Notes: generated by a model not told the origin, from the letters alone. DNA of 64,000 nt from Candidatus Aalborgicola lynettensis (GCA_016719405.1 JADJZE010000018.1:124001-188000); one strand, 5' to 3'; shown: positions 1 through 9,393, counted from the first letter of the stretch. Numbers and translations: made by a program.

Positions 1-1614
1 CCGGTGATCTACCGCGCCGCCGCCCAGTGGTTCATCCGCATGGACGAAGGCCCCGGTGTGTTCACGCAGGACAAGGCGCCCAAGACCCTGCGCCAGTTGG
101 CCCTGGACGCCATCGAGCAAACCCAGTTCTACCCCGAGAACGGCAAGACCCGCCTGCGCGACATGATCGCCAACCGGCCCGACTGGTGCATCTCGCGCCA
201 GCGCAGCTGGGGCGTACCCGTGCCCTTCTTTTTGCACAAAGATTCGGGCGAGTTGCACCCCAACACCATGGCCATCCTGGACCAGGCGGCGGACATTGTG
301 GAAAAAGGCGGCATCGAAGCCTGGAGCCGCGTCACCGTGGAAGACATCCTGGGCGCAACGGACGCACCACACTACACCAAGAGCACCGACATTCTGGAAG
401 TGTGGTTTGACTCCGGCTCCACCTTCCAGCATGTGCTGCGCGGCAGCCACAAGGACGCGTATGCCCGCCCGCCTTTTCATGCAGAAGGCCCCGAGGCCGA
501 CCTGTACCTGGAAGGCCACGACCAGCACCGCGGCTGGTTCCACAGCTCGCTGCTGTTGGGCTGCGCGCTGTACGACCGCGCGCCCTACAAAGGCCTGCTG
601 ACGCACGGTTTTGCCACCGACGGCCAAGGCCGCAAGATGAGCAAGAGCCTGGGCAACACGGTGGAGCCACAAACCATCACCACCAAAATGGGCGCCGAAA
701 TTGTGCGCCTGTGGGTGGCCAGCACCGACTATTCCGGCGACCTGAACATTGACGACAAAATCCTGGCCCGCGTGGTGGACACCTACCGTCGCGTGCGCAA
801 CACGCTCAAGTTCTTGCTGGCCAATGTGAGCGACTTTGACCCGACCAAAGACACCGTGCCGTTGGAGCAGATGCTGGAGATTGACCGCTACGCCCTGAGC
901 CGCGCGGCACAGTTGCAGGCCGACATCCTGGCGCACTACAAAGCGTACGAGTTCCACCCCGTGGTGCACAAGCTGCAAATTTATTGCAGCGAAGACCTGG
1001 GCGCCTTTTACCTGGACGTGCTCAAAGACCGGCTCTACACCACCGCGCCCGCCTCGCTGGCCCGACGTTCAGCCCAAACCGCGCTGTGGACCATCACGCA
1101 AGCCATGCTGCGCTGGATGGCGCCGTTCCTGAGCTTCACCGCCGAGGAAGCCTGGGCTGTGCTGGGTGCCGAGGGAAAAACCCCCAAGGCCAGCGCCGAC
1201 TCCATCTTCATGGACACCTACGTGAGCCTGGCCGCGCCCGACGCCGCCCTGCTGGCCAAGTGGGGCCGCATTCGCGAGATCCGAGAAGCCGTCAACAAAG
1301 ACATTGAGACCCTGCGCGCGAGCGGCCAAGTGGGCTCCAGCCTGCAGGCCAACGTGGCACTCACCGTGCCTGGCGACGACCACGCACTGCTGGCCAGCCT
1401 GGGTGACGACCTGAAGTTTGTGTTCATCACATCTGCTATTGAATTAATAGCTGGTGACGCAGTATCTGCGGGCGTAAACGCCTCAAAAGCCACTAAATGC
1501 GAGCGCTGCTGGCACTACCGTGACGAGGTTGGCAGCAACGCCGAGCACCCCACCTTGTGTGGCCGCTGCACCAGCAACCTGTATGGTGCGGGCGAGATGA
1601 GGACTTTTGCATGA
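1..1614 (+). CDS. ileS: Isoleucyl-tRNA synthetase, C-terminal part (5' end outside window)
   Basis: Cytosolic class I enzyme that charges tRNA-Ile. The window opens inside the gene and shows about 537 of the roughly 950 residues usual for the family. The KMSKS adenylate-binding loop is at nt 634-648. An HxxH-type insert (GHDQHRGWFHSS) precedes it, and the C-terminal zinc knuckle has two Cys pairs (CERCWHY and CGRC). The C-terminal stretch SAIELIAGDAVSAG is encoded by a copy of the dispersed hairpin repeat (about nt 1435-1493) that keeps the frame open. The stop codon lies in the first unit of an 82-bp tandem repeat. lspA follows on the same strand, the usual ileS-lspA pairing. Confidence 0.97.
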   Translation, partial: PVIYRAAAQWFIRMDEGPGVFTQDKAPKTLRQLALDAIEQTQFYPENGKTRLRDMIANRPDWCISRQRSWGVPVPFFLHKDSGELHPNTMAILDQAADIVEKGGIEAWSRVTVEDILGATDAPHYTKSTDILEVWFDSGSTFQHVLRGSHKDAYARPPFHAEGPEADLYLEGHDQHRGWFHSSLLLGCALYDRAPYKGLLTHGFATDGQGRKMSKSLGNTVEPQTITTKMGAEIVRLWVASTDYSGDLNIDDKILARVVDTYRRVRNTLKFLLANVSDFDPTKDTVPLEQMLEIDRYALSRAAQLQADILAHYKAYEFHPVVHKLQIYCSEDLGAFYLDVLKDRLYTTAPASLARRSAQTALWTITQAMLRWMAPFLSFTAEEAWAVLGAEGKTPKASADSIFMDTYVSLAAPDAALLAKWGRIREIREAVNKDIETLRASGQVGSSLQANVALTVPGDDHALLASLGDDLKFVFITSAIELIAGDAVSAGVNASKATKCERCWHYRDEVGSNAEHPTLCGRCTSNLYGAGEMRTFA

Positions 1615-1767
1615 GCCCCCACGTTCGTCACTGCGTACTCTCTGCCCCCCGAGGGGGTGCACCTCCCTTGGGGCGGCCCGGCGGAGGACTGGGTGAGCCC
1701 CCACGTTCGTCACTGCGTACTCCCTGCCCCCCGAGGGGGTGCACCTCCCTTGGGGCGGCCCGGCGGG
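1612..1767. repeat. 82-bp direct repeat, two copies, between ileS and lspA
   Basis: Two nearly identical units start at 1612 and 1694. Each carries a GC-rich stem (ccccccgagggggtgcacc, then cccttggggcggcccgg). The first unit contains the ileS stop codon and the second ends just before the lspA ribosome-binding site, so the pair fills the whole intergenic space. Confidence 0.9.
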
Positions 1768-1779
1768 AGGTAACGCCTG

Positions 1780-2271
1780 ATGGCCAAAAGCGCAAAAGGT
1801 AGCAGCGGCATGCTGCAGTGGCTGGGCCTGGCCTTCATCATTCTGTTGGTGGACCAGTTCACCAAGGTGCTGATCGTGGGGTATTACCACCTGGGTGACA
1901 GCACATTTGTCACCAATTTCTTCAACGTGGTCCGGGTGCACAACAGCGGGGCGGCATTCTCATTTTTGGCCAATGCCGGCGGCTGGCAGCGCTGGTTTTT
2001 TACCGGTCTGGGTTGCGTGGCGGCGGCCGTCATTGTGTGGATGCTGCGTGCCCACGCGGGTCAAAAGCTGTTTTGTTTTGCCATGGCCTGTATTTTGGGT
2101 GGCGCCATTGGCAACGTGATCGACCGCATTGCCTACGGCCATGTGATCGACTTTTTGGACTTCCACTGGCGCGGCATGCACTTCCCGGCCTTCAACGTGG
2201 CCGACAGCGCCATCACCCTGGGCGCAATCGGCCTGATTCTGGATGAGTTGCTGCGGGTACGGAAAACGTAG
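1780..2271 (+). CDS. lspA: Lipoprotein signal peptidase (prolipoprotein signal peptidase II)
   Basis: Inner-membrane aspartic protease that removes the signal peptide from lipid-modified prolipoproteins. It is 163 residues, normal for the family, with four hydrophobic segments. The catalytic aspartates are visible as D115 in GNVIDR and D142 in NVADSAI. The ATG at 1780 follows a gggagg ribosome-binding site at 1765-1770. Its position downstream of ileS matches many proteobacteria. Candidate substrates in this window are the nucleotidase lipoprotein at 7522 and the SCO1 lipoprotein at 16906. Confidence 0.97.
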   Translation: MAKSAKGSSGMLQWLGLAFIILLVDQFTKVLIVGYYHLGDSTFVTNFFNVVRVHNSGAAFSFLANAGGWQRWFFTGLGCVAAAVIVWMLRAHAGQKLFCFAMACILGGAIGNVIDRIAYGHVIDFLDFHWRGMHFPAFNVADSAITLGAIGLILDELLRVRKT

Positions 2272-2273
2272 CG

Positions 2274-3227
2274 CTAAAACCGAAACCCCGTCGACAGCAC
2301 CTGCTCGCTCATCCAGATGGTCTGGTCGGCAGAGCCCTGGTACACCGGCACATTGCGCAGCACGCCGTAGGCAAACTTTTGCGTGAGTTCGAGGTAGATG
2401 GACTTGTAGACGGTGTAGCGCACACCCACTTCCACGCCCGCCGTCCAGCCGTTGATTTGCCACCAGTCGCCGCTGCCGCAGCAGATTTTTTCACTCTTGG
2501 GGCCAACCTGATTTTCTTTACCGAAGATCGTATTTTCGGCGTGCGGCAGCAAAATGCCCGCCCCCGCGCGGCTGATGGACTGCAAATGCCCCGGTTGCTG
2601 CTGCGCTCCCGACAAATGGTGCAACCAGACGGCGTTCACCATGAGGTGGTTCAAACCGTTATGCAGGGCGTAATTGAAATACTGGTCGCTCAGCACCGTG
2701 TTGCCGTCCACCGGCGCGTTGTTGATGGTGCCGCTCACCCGGGCACTTTGGCCGATGTCGGTGTTGTATTTGCTGTGGTCGATGGAAAACTCAACCGCAA
2801 AGGTTTTCTCGGGGTTGAGAAATTTGCCGATGCGCACGTTTTCCTGCGGGTTGGTCAATTCCAGATTCAGCGTGGACTTGATCGTGTCTTCCAGACTGGG
2901 GGCAAAGTCAGTGGCGCTTGCCTGGTGCACGGTGAAGTCGTTGCCCAAACCTGGCTGCGACACATGGATGTCGGACGGCGCGTATTGCTGGCGGCTAAAT
3001 CCCCACGAGAAATACCAGTTGCCGCCGTCGTTGATGGAACGGTCGAAACTGGCTTGGGCGGCATCTTGCGCCTGGGTGCTGGCCGTACTGGCCGTACTGG
3101 CCGTACTGGCCGTACTGGCCGCGCTGGCGCCTGGTTCCGGTGCAGCGACTTGGCCCCAGCCCATAGACCAGGGGGCAAGCAAAACAATGGCATTGAGCAA
3201 CATACGCTGCATGGGGCGGGATGGCAT
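2274..3227 (-). CDS. Putative outer-membrane beta-barrel protein
   Basis: Family not recognised by name. After an N-terminal signal peptide (hydrophobic run LLNAIVLLAPW) there is a low-complexity linker of repeated Ser-Thr-Ala encoded by 9-bp repeats. About 250 residues rich in alternating aromatic and hydrophobic strands follow, ending in phenylalanine (GFRF), the typical C-terminal signature of outer-membrane barrels. A CC pair near residue 230 is unusual for such proteins. The start at 3227 is chosen because an upstream in-frame TTG lies inside a terminator-like hairpin. The gene is convergent with lspA, with two bases between the stops. The ligand or enzymatic role is unknown. Confidence 0.7.
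   Translation of the reverse strand: MPSRPMQRMLLNAIVLLAPWSMGWGQVAAPEPGASAASTASTASTASTASTQAQDAAQASFDRSINDGGNWYFSWGFSRQQYAPSDIHVSQPGLGNDFTVHQASATDFAPSLEDTIKSTLNLELTNPQENVRIGKFLNPEKTFAVEFSIDHSKYNTDIGQSARVSGTINNAPVDGNTVLSDQYFNYALHNGLNHLMVNAVWLHHLSGAQQQPGHLQSISRAGAGILLPHAENTIFGKENQVGPKSEKICCGSGDWWQINGWTAGVEVGVRYTVYKSIYLELTQKFAYGVLRNVPVYQGSADQTIWMSEQVLSTGFRF
3079..3120. repeat. 9-bp tandem repeat in the barrel gene (about 4.5 units)
   Basis: The unit ctggccgta is repeated without mismatch and encodes the Ser-Thr-Ala linker just after the signal peptide. The unit length is a multiple of three, so copy-number changes would alter linker length and not the reading frame. Confidence 0.9.
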
Positions 3228-3281
3228 AGGGTGAGATCCAAAGTTTGGCGTGGGTCCGCCCCACAACGTGAAGCGCAGACA

Positions 3282-3306
3282 CAAGAAAGCCCGCCAAAGG
3301 CGGGCC
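3282..3306 (-). terminator. Rho-independent terminator for the quinone oxidoreductase gene
   Basis: On the minus strand a perfect 7-bp stem (gcccgcc, loop ttt, ggcgggc) is followed by tttctt. It lies about 75 bp past the stop codon of the gene at 3380 and before the start of the barrel gene. Confidence 0.75.
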
Positions 3307-3379
3307 GTTGGTGCCGGATTTTACCTGCCCCCGCCCTGGCACACGCGGGGCCAGCGTAGCCGGCCCGGGAGCCGGTGCC

Positions 3380-4375
3380 TCATACAGTGAGAATGGTGCT
3401 ACCGGTTGTTTGACGTGCCTCCAGGTCGCGGTGCGCCTGTTGCACCGCCTCCAGCGGGTAACGCTGGCCAATGCGGACCTGCACCTGGCCACCGAGCACC
3501 ACCGCAAACAATTCGTCGGCCATGGCCTGCGTGCTCTCACGCGAGCTGATGTGGGTAAACAGGGTCTGGCGCGTGAGGTACAGCGATCCCTTGGGGCCCA
3601 AAATACCCGGCGCAAAGGCGGGCACCGGCCCTGATGCGTTGCCAAAACTGGCCATCAGCCCAAATGGGGCCAGGCAATCCAGCGACTGCTCCCAGGTGTC
3701 TTTGCCCACCGAGTCGTATACCACCTTCACGCCTTTGCCGCCGGTAATCTCACGCACCCGTTTTGCAAAGTCTTCTGCTCTGTAATTGATAGCAAACTCT
3801 GCGCCATGGGCGAGCGCAAGTGCACATTTTTCCTCTGAACCCGCGGTACCGATCAGGCGCAAGCCCAAGGCGCGCGCCCATTGGCAGGCAATCAGCCCCA
3901 CACCGCCCGCTGCCGCATGGAACAGCACAAAGTCGCCCGCATGCAAACCACCCTGCGGCAGCGTTTTGCGCAGCAGGTACTGGGCGGTGAGGCCTTTGAG
4001 CATCATGGCCGCGCCGGTATCGAAATCAATGGCGTCGGGCAACTTGCACACGCAGCGCGCAGGCATCACCCGCAGCTCGCAATAGCTGCCAGGCGGCTGG
4101 CTGGCGTAAGCCGCGCGGTCGCCTGGCTGTAAGTGCGTGACGCCCTCACCCACGGCCTCCACTACACCGGCCGCTTCCATGCCCAGTTGCAGCGGCATCG
4201 CCATGGGGTACAGTCCGCTGCGCTGGTACACGTCGATAAAGTTCAGGCCCACCGCGTGGTGGCGGATGCGGATTTCCCCTGCCTGGGGTTCACCCACCTC
4301 CACCTGCACCAGCTTGAGCTGTTCTGGTCCGCCATGGTGGTCGATACGAATGGCTTTGGAAAGTTGTGCGGTCAT
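3380..4375 (-). CDS. qor: NADPH:quinone reductase (MDR superfamily, Qor-like)
   Basis: Cytosolic zinc-independent medium-chain dehydrogenase predicted to reduce quinones with NADPH. It is 331 residues, normal for Qor. The N-terminal GroES-like domain (about 30-115) contains LNFIDVYQRSGLYP. The Rossmann domain has the nucleotide-binding motif AAAGGVGLIACQWA near residue 155. Catalytic-zinc cysteines are absent, as expected for this subgroup. The segment around EEKCALALAHGAEFAIN (nt 3783-3831) coincides with a copy of the dispersed hairpin repeat. It is transcribed divergently from the EamA exporter with 34 bp between the starts. Confidence 0.93.
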   Translation of the reverse strand: MTAQLSKAIRIDHHGGPEQLKLVQVEVGEPQAGEIRIRHHAVGLNFIDVYQRSGLYPMAMPLQLGMEAAGVVEAVGEGVTHLQPGDRAAYASQPPGSYCELRVMPARCVCKLPDAIDFDTGAAMMLKGLTAQYLLRKTLPQGGLHAGDFVLFHAAAGGVGLIACQWARALGLRLIGTAGSEEKCALALAHGAEFAINYRAEDFAKRVREITGGKGVKVVYDSVGKDTWEQSLDCLAPFGLMASFGNASGPVPAFAPGILGPKGSLYLTRQTLFTHISSRESTQAMADELFAVVLGGQVQVRIGQRYPLEAVQQAHRDLEARQTTGSTILTV

Positions 4376-4409
4376 GTCAGTCCCCTGTCGAGTTCGTTAC
4401 AGTGCCAGT

Positions 4410-5312
4410 ATGACCCAAAGATTGACACCAACAGCCGTGGCACTGCTCACCATCCCGCCCCTGCTGTGGGCGGGCAATGCCGTGGTGGGGCGCTGGGCGG
4501 CACCGCTGGTGTCACCCATGACGCTGAACCTGCTGCGCTGGGCGCTGGCGTTTGTGCTGCTGCTGCCATTGGCTGGCAGCGTGTTGCACCGCCACAGCCC
4601 CCTGTGGCCGCAGTGGCGCCGCTTTGCGTTTTTGAGCCTGTTCAGCATCGGCGGCTACAACGCCCTGCTGTACCTGGCGCTCACCACCACCACGCCCCTT
4701 AACGCCACGCTGGTGGGCGCCAGTATGCCGGTGTGGATGCTGCTGATTGGCCGCGCGGTGTTTGGCCAGACCATTGCGCCGCGCCAGTTGCTGGGGGCCG
4801 GTTTGTCCATCGCAGGCGTGGTGCTGGTGTTATGCCGGGGCCAGTGGGATTTGTTGCTGCGCCTGCATTGGGTGGCGGGCGACCTGTATGTGCTATTGGC
4901 CACCGCCGCGTGGTCCTACTACAGCTGGCTGCTGGTGCGCCCCACGCCGGATTCGGCCCCGCTGCGCAGCCGCTGGGCCCCCTTTTTGATGGCGCAGGTG
5001 GTGTTCGGCCTGCTGTGGTCGGCTGCGTTTGCGGGGGGTGAATGGATGCTGACGCCAGCCCACATTGAATGGGGTTGGCCCCTGGTGTGCGCATTGTTGT
5101 TCATCGCTGCCGGGCCGGCAATCATTGCCTACGCCGCCTGGGGTGCCGGTGTGGCGCGTGCAGGGCCCGCCGTGGCGGGCTTTTTTGTCAACCTCACGCC
5201 CTTATTCACCGCCCTGCTGTCCTTAGCCTTTTTGGGCGAGGCACCGCAGTGGTTCCATGGTGTGGCATTTGTGCTGCTGGTCGCGGGCATTGTGTTGTCG
5301 TCGCGGCGGTAA
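4410..5312 (+). CDS. EamA/DMT-family transporter
   Basis: Inner-membrane drug/metabolite exporter family protein of 300 residues with about ten hydrophobic segments in two EamA repeats. The first starts at PPLLWAGNAVVGRWAAP and the second at DLYVLLATAAWSYYSWLLV. A conserved family element (TPLNATLVGASMPVW) sits in the first half. The ATG at 4410 is chosen over upstream in-frame codons because these overlap the divergent qor gene and carry no membrane segment. Substrate unknown. Confidence 0.88.
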   Translation: MTQRLTPTAVALLTIPPLLWAGNAVVGRWAAPLVSPMTLNLLRWALAFVLLLPLAGSVLHRHSPLWPQWRRFAFLSLFSIGGYNALLYLALTTTTPLNATLVGASMPVWMLLIGRAVFGQTIAPRQLLGAGLSIAGVVLVLCRGQWDLLLRLHWVAGDLYVLLATAAWSYYSWLLVRPTPDSAPLRSRWAPFLMAQVVFGLLWSAAFAGGEWMLTPAHIEWGWPLVCALLFIAAGPAIIAYAAWGAGVARAGPAVAGFFVNLTPLFTALLSLAFLGEAPQWFHGVAFVLLVAGIVLSSRR

Positions 5313-5313
5313 A

Positions 5314-5423
5314 GCGCTGGTCTACCAAGAGGCTGGGGCCAAAGGTTTTTGCGCAGGTTAAGGAGGAGCCCGCGCAGCGGGCGGGGGACACGGAGCAAAA
5401 GCCTTTGGCCTCAGCCTCCAGCG
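5314..5423. repeat. Large imperfect inverted repeat between the exporter and the CoA-transferase gene
   Basis: Arms at 5329-5352 and 5395-5418 pair at 22 of 24 positions, extended by gcgctgg (5314) with ccagcgc (5417). The roughly 42-nt loop contains aaggaggagcccgcgcagcgggc, itself a small hairpin. It could be a terminator or one copy of a mobile palindromic element. No poly-T run is seen. Confidence 0.75.
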
Positions 5424-5482
5424 CAGATTCTCTGCACGCAACGGTTGTCAAACCTGGCCAATCTAAAGGATGATCACACCCC

Positions 5483-7357
5483 ATGGCACTACGCAAACTC
5501 CCCATCCGTCTCCCCGCCCTCAAACCCTACAAGGACAAAGTCACCACCGCCGCAGAGGCGGTGACCCACATCCGCAACGGCGACCACGTGTTTGTGGGCA
5601 CCGGTTGCGCCGCACCGCTGCGCTTGCTGCGTGCGCTCGAAGACATGGCCGTTCCGCCGGCCGATGTGGAATTGCTGCACTTCTTCACCGTCAAGGCCTT
5701 TGGCCACGACGAGGCCGGTAACAGCACCACGCGCTTTCGCCACCGCGTATTCTTTGTGGGCACCGACATGCGCGCCGCGCTCAAGCAGGGCTTGGTGGAC
5801 TATGTGCCCATGTCGGTCGCGCGCGTACCCGAAATGATTGCGCTGGGGCGTATTCCGGTCAACGTGGCGCTGATCCAGGTGTCGCTGCCGGATGCCTTTG
5901 GTTATGTGAGCCTGGGGGTTTCGGTGGACATCATTCCCGCAGCCATCGCGCGGGCCAAGGTGGTGATCGCCGAAGTCAACCCCCATATGCCGCGCACCAT
6001 GGGCGACTCGACCCTGCACATCAGCCGCATTCACCACCTGGTTGCGGTGAACGAGCCCATTACCGAACTGGCGCGGGTACCGGTGCAGGAAGATGAGGTG
6101 CAGCGCATCGCCCGCTACATTGCCGGCATCATTGACGATGGCTCCACGCTGCAAATCGGCCTGGGCCAGGTGGCCCACGAAGCGCTGCAACATTTGACCG
6201 AACGCAAAGACCTGGGCGTGCACTCGGATCTGATTACCGATGCCATCTTGCCGTTGCTGGAAAAAGGCTGCCTCACAGGAGCCCAAAAGTCCCGCCAGCG
6301 GTTCAAGATCGTGGCCAGCATGGCCATTGGCTCCCGCCAGCTGTACGACCTGATCGACGGCAACCCACTGTTTGACTTCCGGCCCATTGAAGCCATCTCC
6401 AACCCTGTCACCATTGCCGCGCAACACAAAATGGTGGCCATCGCCCAGGCTGCGGCCATCGACCTCACGGGCCAGGTCTGCATTGACCAGTTTGGTGGCG
6501 AGTTATATGGGGGGCTGGGCAGCCAAAGCGAGTTTTTGCGCGGCGCTTCGCGCTCGCCCGGCGGCAAGCCCATTGTGTGCATGACCTCCACCTACGACGA
6601 TGGCAACAGCTCGCGCATCCGGCCGTCCCTGCTGGCAGGCGAGGCTGCCGCCATTGCGCGCACCGATGTGCACTACGTGGTCACGGAATATGGCATTGCC
6701 TACCTGTTTGGCAAATCCATCCGCCAGCGCGCCACGGCGCTGATCGAATTGGCCCACCCCAAGTTCCGTCCCGAGCTGTTTGCGCAGGCCCAGGCGCTGG
6801 GCTACCTGAGCCCCGACCAGACCCTGCAAAACCTGCAGGCCTACCCGGTGGAAGAAGAGTTGACCATCACCCTCAAGGACAACCGCACCGTGATGCTGCG
6901 CCCGGCCCTCTCCAGCGACGCGCATGGCATTCGCGACCTGTTCCACCACCTGAGCGAGGCCGATGTGTACACGCGCTTTTTCCGCCACGTGCGCGGCCTG
7001 TCCAACGCCGAGGTACAGCGCCTGTGCAATGTGAACTACGAGAACGAGGTGGCCTTTGTGGCCACCTTTGGCACCCGCGAGGAAGCGCAGATCGTCGGGC
7101 AGTCGTGTTACTTCATCAACCCCACCACCAACCTGGCCGATACCGCCTACATGGTGCACCCCGACTGGCAGGGCTGCGGCCTGGGCAGCGCCCTGCAAAA
7201 CTGCATGGCGACCCACGCCAAAAAACGCGGCCTGCGTGGTTTTGTGGCCGATGTGCTGCCCGACAACCACCGCATGCTCAACCTGGCACGCAACGGCGGC
7301 ACCAACGTGCAGGTGGAGCGCGACAGCGACTCCGTGCACCTGACGCAGCTGTTTTAA
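5483..7357 (+). CDS. Acetyl-CoA hydrolase/transferase family protein fused to a GNAT acetyltransferase
   Basis: 624-residue protein with two parts. Residues about 15-440 are the two-lobed CoA-transferase fold (VALIQVSLPDAFGYVSLGVS, then LTGQVCIDQFGGELYGGLGS). Residues about 465-615 are a GNAT N-acyltransferase with the acetyl-CoA loop HPDWQGCGLGSALQ. Fusions of this type are known and are thought to act on short-chain acyl-CoA, but the substrate here is unknown. In many family members a catalytic Glu precedes the xDLxGQV motif. Here the run reads AQAAAIDLTGQV, with Ala at that site as far as I can align it, so transferase activity is uncertain. Confidence 0.9.
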   Translation: MALRKLPIRLPALKPYKDKVTTAAEAVTHIRNGDHVFVGTGCAAPLRLLRALEDMAVPPADVELLHFFTVKAFGHDEAGNSTTRFRHRVFFVGTDMRAALKQGLVDYVPMSVARVPEMIALGRIPVNVALIQVSLPDAFGYVSLGVSVDIIPAAIARAKVVIAEVNPHMPRTMGDSTLHISRIHHLVAVNEPITELARVPVQEDEVQRIARYIAGIIDDGSTLQIGLGQVAHEALQHLTERKDLGVHSDLITDAILPLLEKGCLTGAQKSRQRFKIVASMAIGSRQLYDLIDGNPLFDFRPIEAISNPVTIAAQHKMVAIAQAAAIDLTGQVCIDQFGGELYGGLGSQSEFLRGASRSPGGKPIVCMTSTYDDGNSSRIRPSLLAGEAAAIARTDVHYVVTEYGIAYLFGKSIRQRATALIELAHPKFRPELFAQAQALGYLSPDQTLQNLQAYPVEEELTITLKDNRTVMLRPALSSDAHGIRDLFHHLSEADVYTRFFRHVRGLSNAEVQRLCNVNYENEVAFVATFGTREEAQIVGQSCYFINPTTNLADTAYMVHPDWQGCGLGSALQNCMATHAKKRGLRGFVADVLPDNHRMLNLARNGGTNVQVERDSDSVHLTQLF

Positions 7358-7521
7358 CTGCGGCAATGGGGCTGACACCCTTGCATGCGCACCGTAAATC
7401 GGTTGCGCAGACCGCCCATTTCCGCCAGCGCACAGCCTGTGCATACGCGGGCGCATCACCGAACTGTCATACACGGCGCATACCATGACCGTTTCACAAT
7501 TGACGTCCCAATCCCTCCAAT

Positions 7522-9393
7522 ATGAACACCCCTTTCAAAATGGCTCTGGTCGCCGCGCTGGTATGCGCTGGCGTGGTCACGGCGTGCGGCGGCAATAGCG
7601 CCGCCAGCCCTGTCACCGTGCGGGTGATTGGTCTTAACGACTACCATGGCAATTTGGAGTCGCCCGGCACCTATGGCTCCAATACCGGTATCCTGGCGGC
7701 CAACCGCCCGGCAGTAGGCGGTGCGGACATACTGGCGTCTTATGTAGCCAAACTCAAAAAAGAAGTGCCCCACGCAGTGGTCGTGGGCGCAGGCGACCTT
7801 ATTGGCGCAACCCCGCTGGTGTCCTCCCTGTTTTTTGACGAACCCAGTGTGGAAACGCTCAACCGCATTGGTCTGGAGTTTTCCTCCGTCGGTAACCACG
7901 AGTTTGACAAAGGCAGCACCGAATTGTTGCGTCTGCAAAACGGGGGATGCAAGCAAACGGCGGGCGCCAATGATCCGAACAGCTGCAAGGGTGCCACGGT
8001 GGGAACGCCCGTTCCGTTTGAGGGTGCGAAATTCAAGTGGCTGTCGGCCAACGTGGTCTCCGCCAGCAACGGCAAAACGCTTTTGCCTGCCTATGGCGTA
8101 AAGGAGTTTGCCGGTGTCAAAGTGGCCTTTATCGGCATGACCTTGCAGGCAACGCCCGGCATCGTCACCCCTACCGGCGTCGCGGGGCTGGAATTCCGTG
8201 AGGAAGCGGCGACCGTCAATGCCCTGATTCCCGAGCTGCGCGCAGCGGGTATTGAGTCGATTGTGGTGCTGGTGCACCAAGGCGGCTTTCAGACCGGTTC
8301 ACTGTCCGATATCAACGCCTGCGAAGGCAATCTGGCGGGGTCGGAGATTGCCTCCATCGTTTCCCGCCTGGACGATGCGGTCGATCTGGTGATTAGCGGC
8401 CACACCCACGCAGCCTACAACTGCAAGTTGCCCAATGTGACGGGGCGCAAAATTGCAGTCACCAGCACGCCAGCGTTTGGCCGCGTGTTAACGGCGGTGG
8501 ACCTCTCCATCGACCCCGGTACGCGCGATGTCACTGCGGCCAGCGCCACCAACGTGCTGACCAGCCGTGCAGCAGATTCCGGTGTGCTTGCCGATGCAGC
8601 GGTCACCAAAATAGTGGACGGCTACAAAGCCCTGGTGTCGCCTATCGCCAGCCGGGTGCTGGGCAGCATATCTGCCACATTGGGCAATGCCCGCAGCGAT
8701 GGTGCCTGCAATATGTCTGCCGGTGAACTCATAGCCGACTCGCAACTGAATGCCACCCAACACGCCAGTTTTGGCGGCGCCGTCCTGGCATTCATGAACG
8801 GAGGTGGCGTGCGCAGCCCGGGCTTTACCTATGCCTCCAGCGCCGCCGGCGAAGGCGACGGCAACGTCACCTATGGTGAAGCCTTTACCGTGCAACCCTT
8901 TGGCAACAGCCTGGTAACCATGACGCTGACCACCACCGACATCAAGGATTTTCTGGAAGAGCAGTTTGCTGGCTGCAAAGGCCAAGGTGCGGCGACCACG
9001 CGTTTTGCGCTGCCATCGGCCGGATTCAAATACACCTGGGACGGAGCCCAAGCCTGCGGTGCACGTATCAGCAACGTAACCCTGAACAATGGCAGCACCA
9101 CCGAGACCCTGGTGGATGCCACGGGTGCCGTGCAAAACCCGACCAAAACCTACCGCGTGACCGTCAACAACTTCATGGCCGATGGCGGTGACGGTTATTC
9201 CACCCTCAAGAAGGGTACCAACCGGCTCGGAGGGGCGCAAGACATTGACGCTCTGACCGCCTACCTGGCCGGTTTCAAGGCCCCCCAACCAGCCTACATA
9301 CCCGGCAGCAACCCGGCAGATGCCGGCAGCAAACGGATTAACCGCGTGGGCGGCAGCAGCACCTGCCCTGGCGCTGCCAACACCAACCCGTAA
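7522..9393 (+). CDS. 5'-nucleotidase/UshA-type metallophosphatase, lipoprotein
   Basis: Predicted cell-envelope nucleotidase that releases phosphate from nucleotides. The signal peptide ends in a lipobox (VTAC, Cys 22), so LspA should process it and leave it membrane-anchored. Metallophosphatase motifs are present in order: GLNDYHG, GAGDLIG, VGNHEFD and SGHTHA. The C-terminal 5'-nucleotidase domain (about residues 370-590) holds MNGGGVRSPG and the closing motif FMADGGDGYSTL. It is 623 residues, slightly longer than E. coli UshA. The protease-like protein and the RTX nuclease follow on the same strand, suggesting joint degradation of extracellular nucleic acid. Confidence 0.93.
   Translation: MNTPFKMALVAALVCAGVVTACGGNSAASPVTVRVIGLNDYHGNLESPGTYGSNTGILAANRPAVGGADILASYVAKLKKEVPHAVVVGAGDLIGATPLVSSLFFDEPSVETLNRIGLEFSSVGNHEFDKGSTELLRLQNGGCKQTAGANDPNSCKGATVGTPVPFEGAKFKWLSANVVSASNGKTLLPAYGVKEFAGVKVAFIGMTLQATPGIVTPTGVAGLEFREEAATVNALIPELRAAGIESIVVLVHQGGFQTGSLSDINACEGNLAGSEIASIVSRLDDAVDLVISGHTHAAYNCKLPNVTGRKIAVTSTPAFGRVLTAVDLSIDPGTRDVTAASATNVLTSRAADSGVLADAAVTKIVDGYKALVSPIASRVLGSISATLGNARSDGACNMSAGELIADSQLNATQHASFGGAVLAFMNGGGVRSPGFTYASSAAGEGDGNVTYGEAFTVQPFGNSLVTMTLTTTDIKDFLEEQFAGCKGQGAATTRFALPSAGFKYTWDGAQACGARISNVTLNNGSTTETLVDATGAVQNPTKTYRVTVNNFMADGGDGYSTLKKGTNRLGGAQDIDALTAYLAGFKAPQPAYIPGSNPADAGSKRINRVGGSSTCPGAANTNP

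Noticed and set aside
3079..3120. Short tandem repeats considered as a CRISPR array or phase-variable tract
   Set aside because: The units are 9 bp with no spacers, and the period is a multiple of three, so no frame switching.
7464..7481. A second Pho box upstream of the nucleotidase
   Set aside because: Only one good 7-bp half-site is present; the next repeat matches at 3 of 7 positions.
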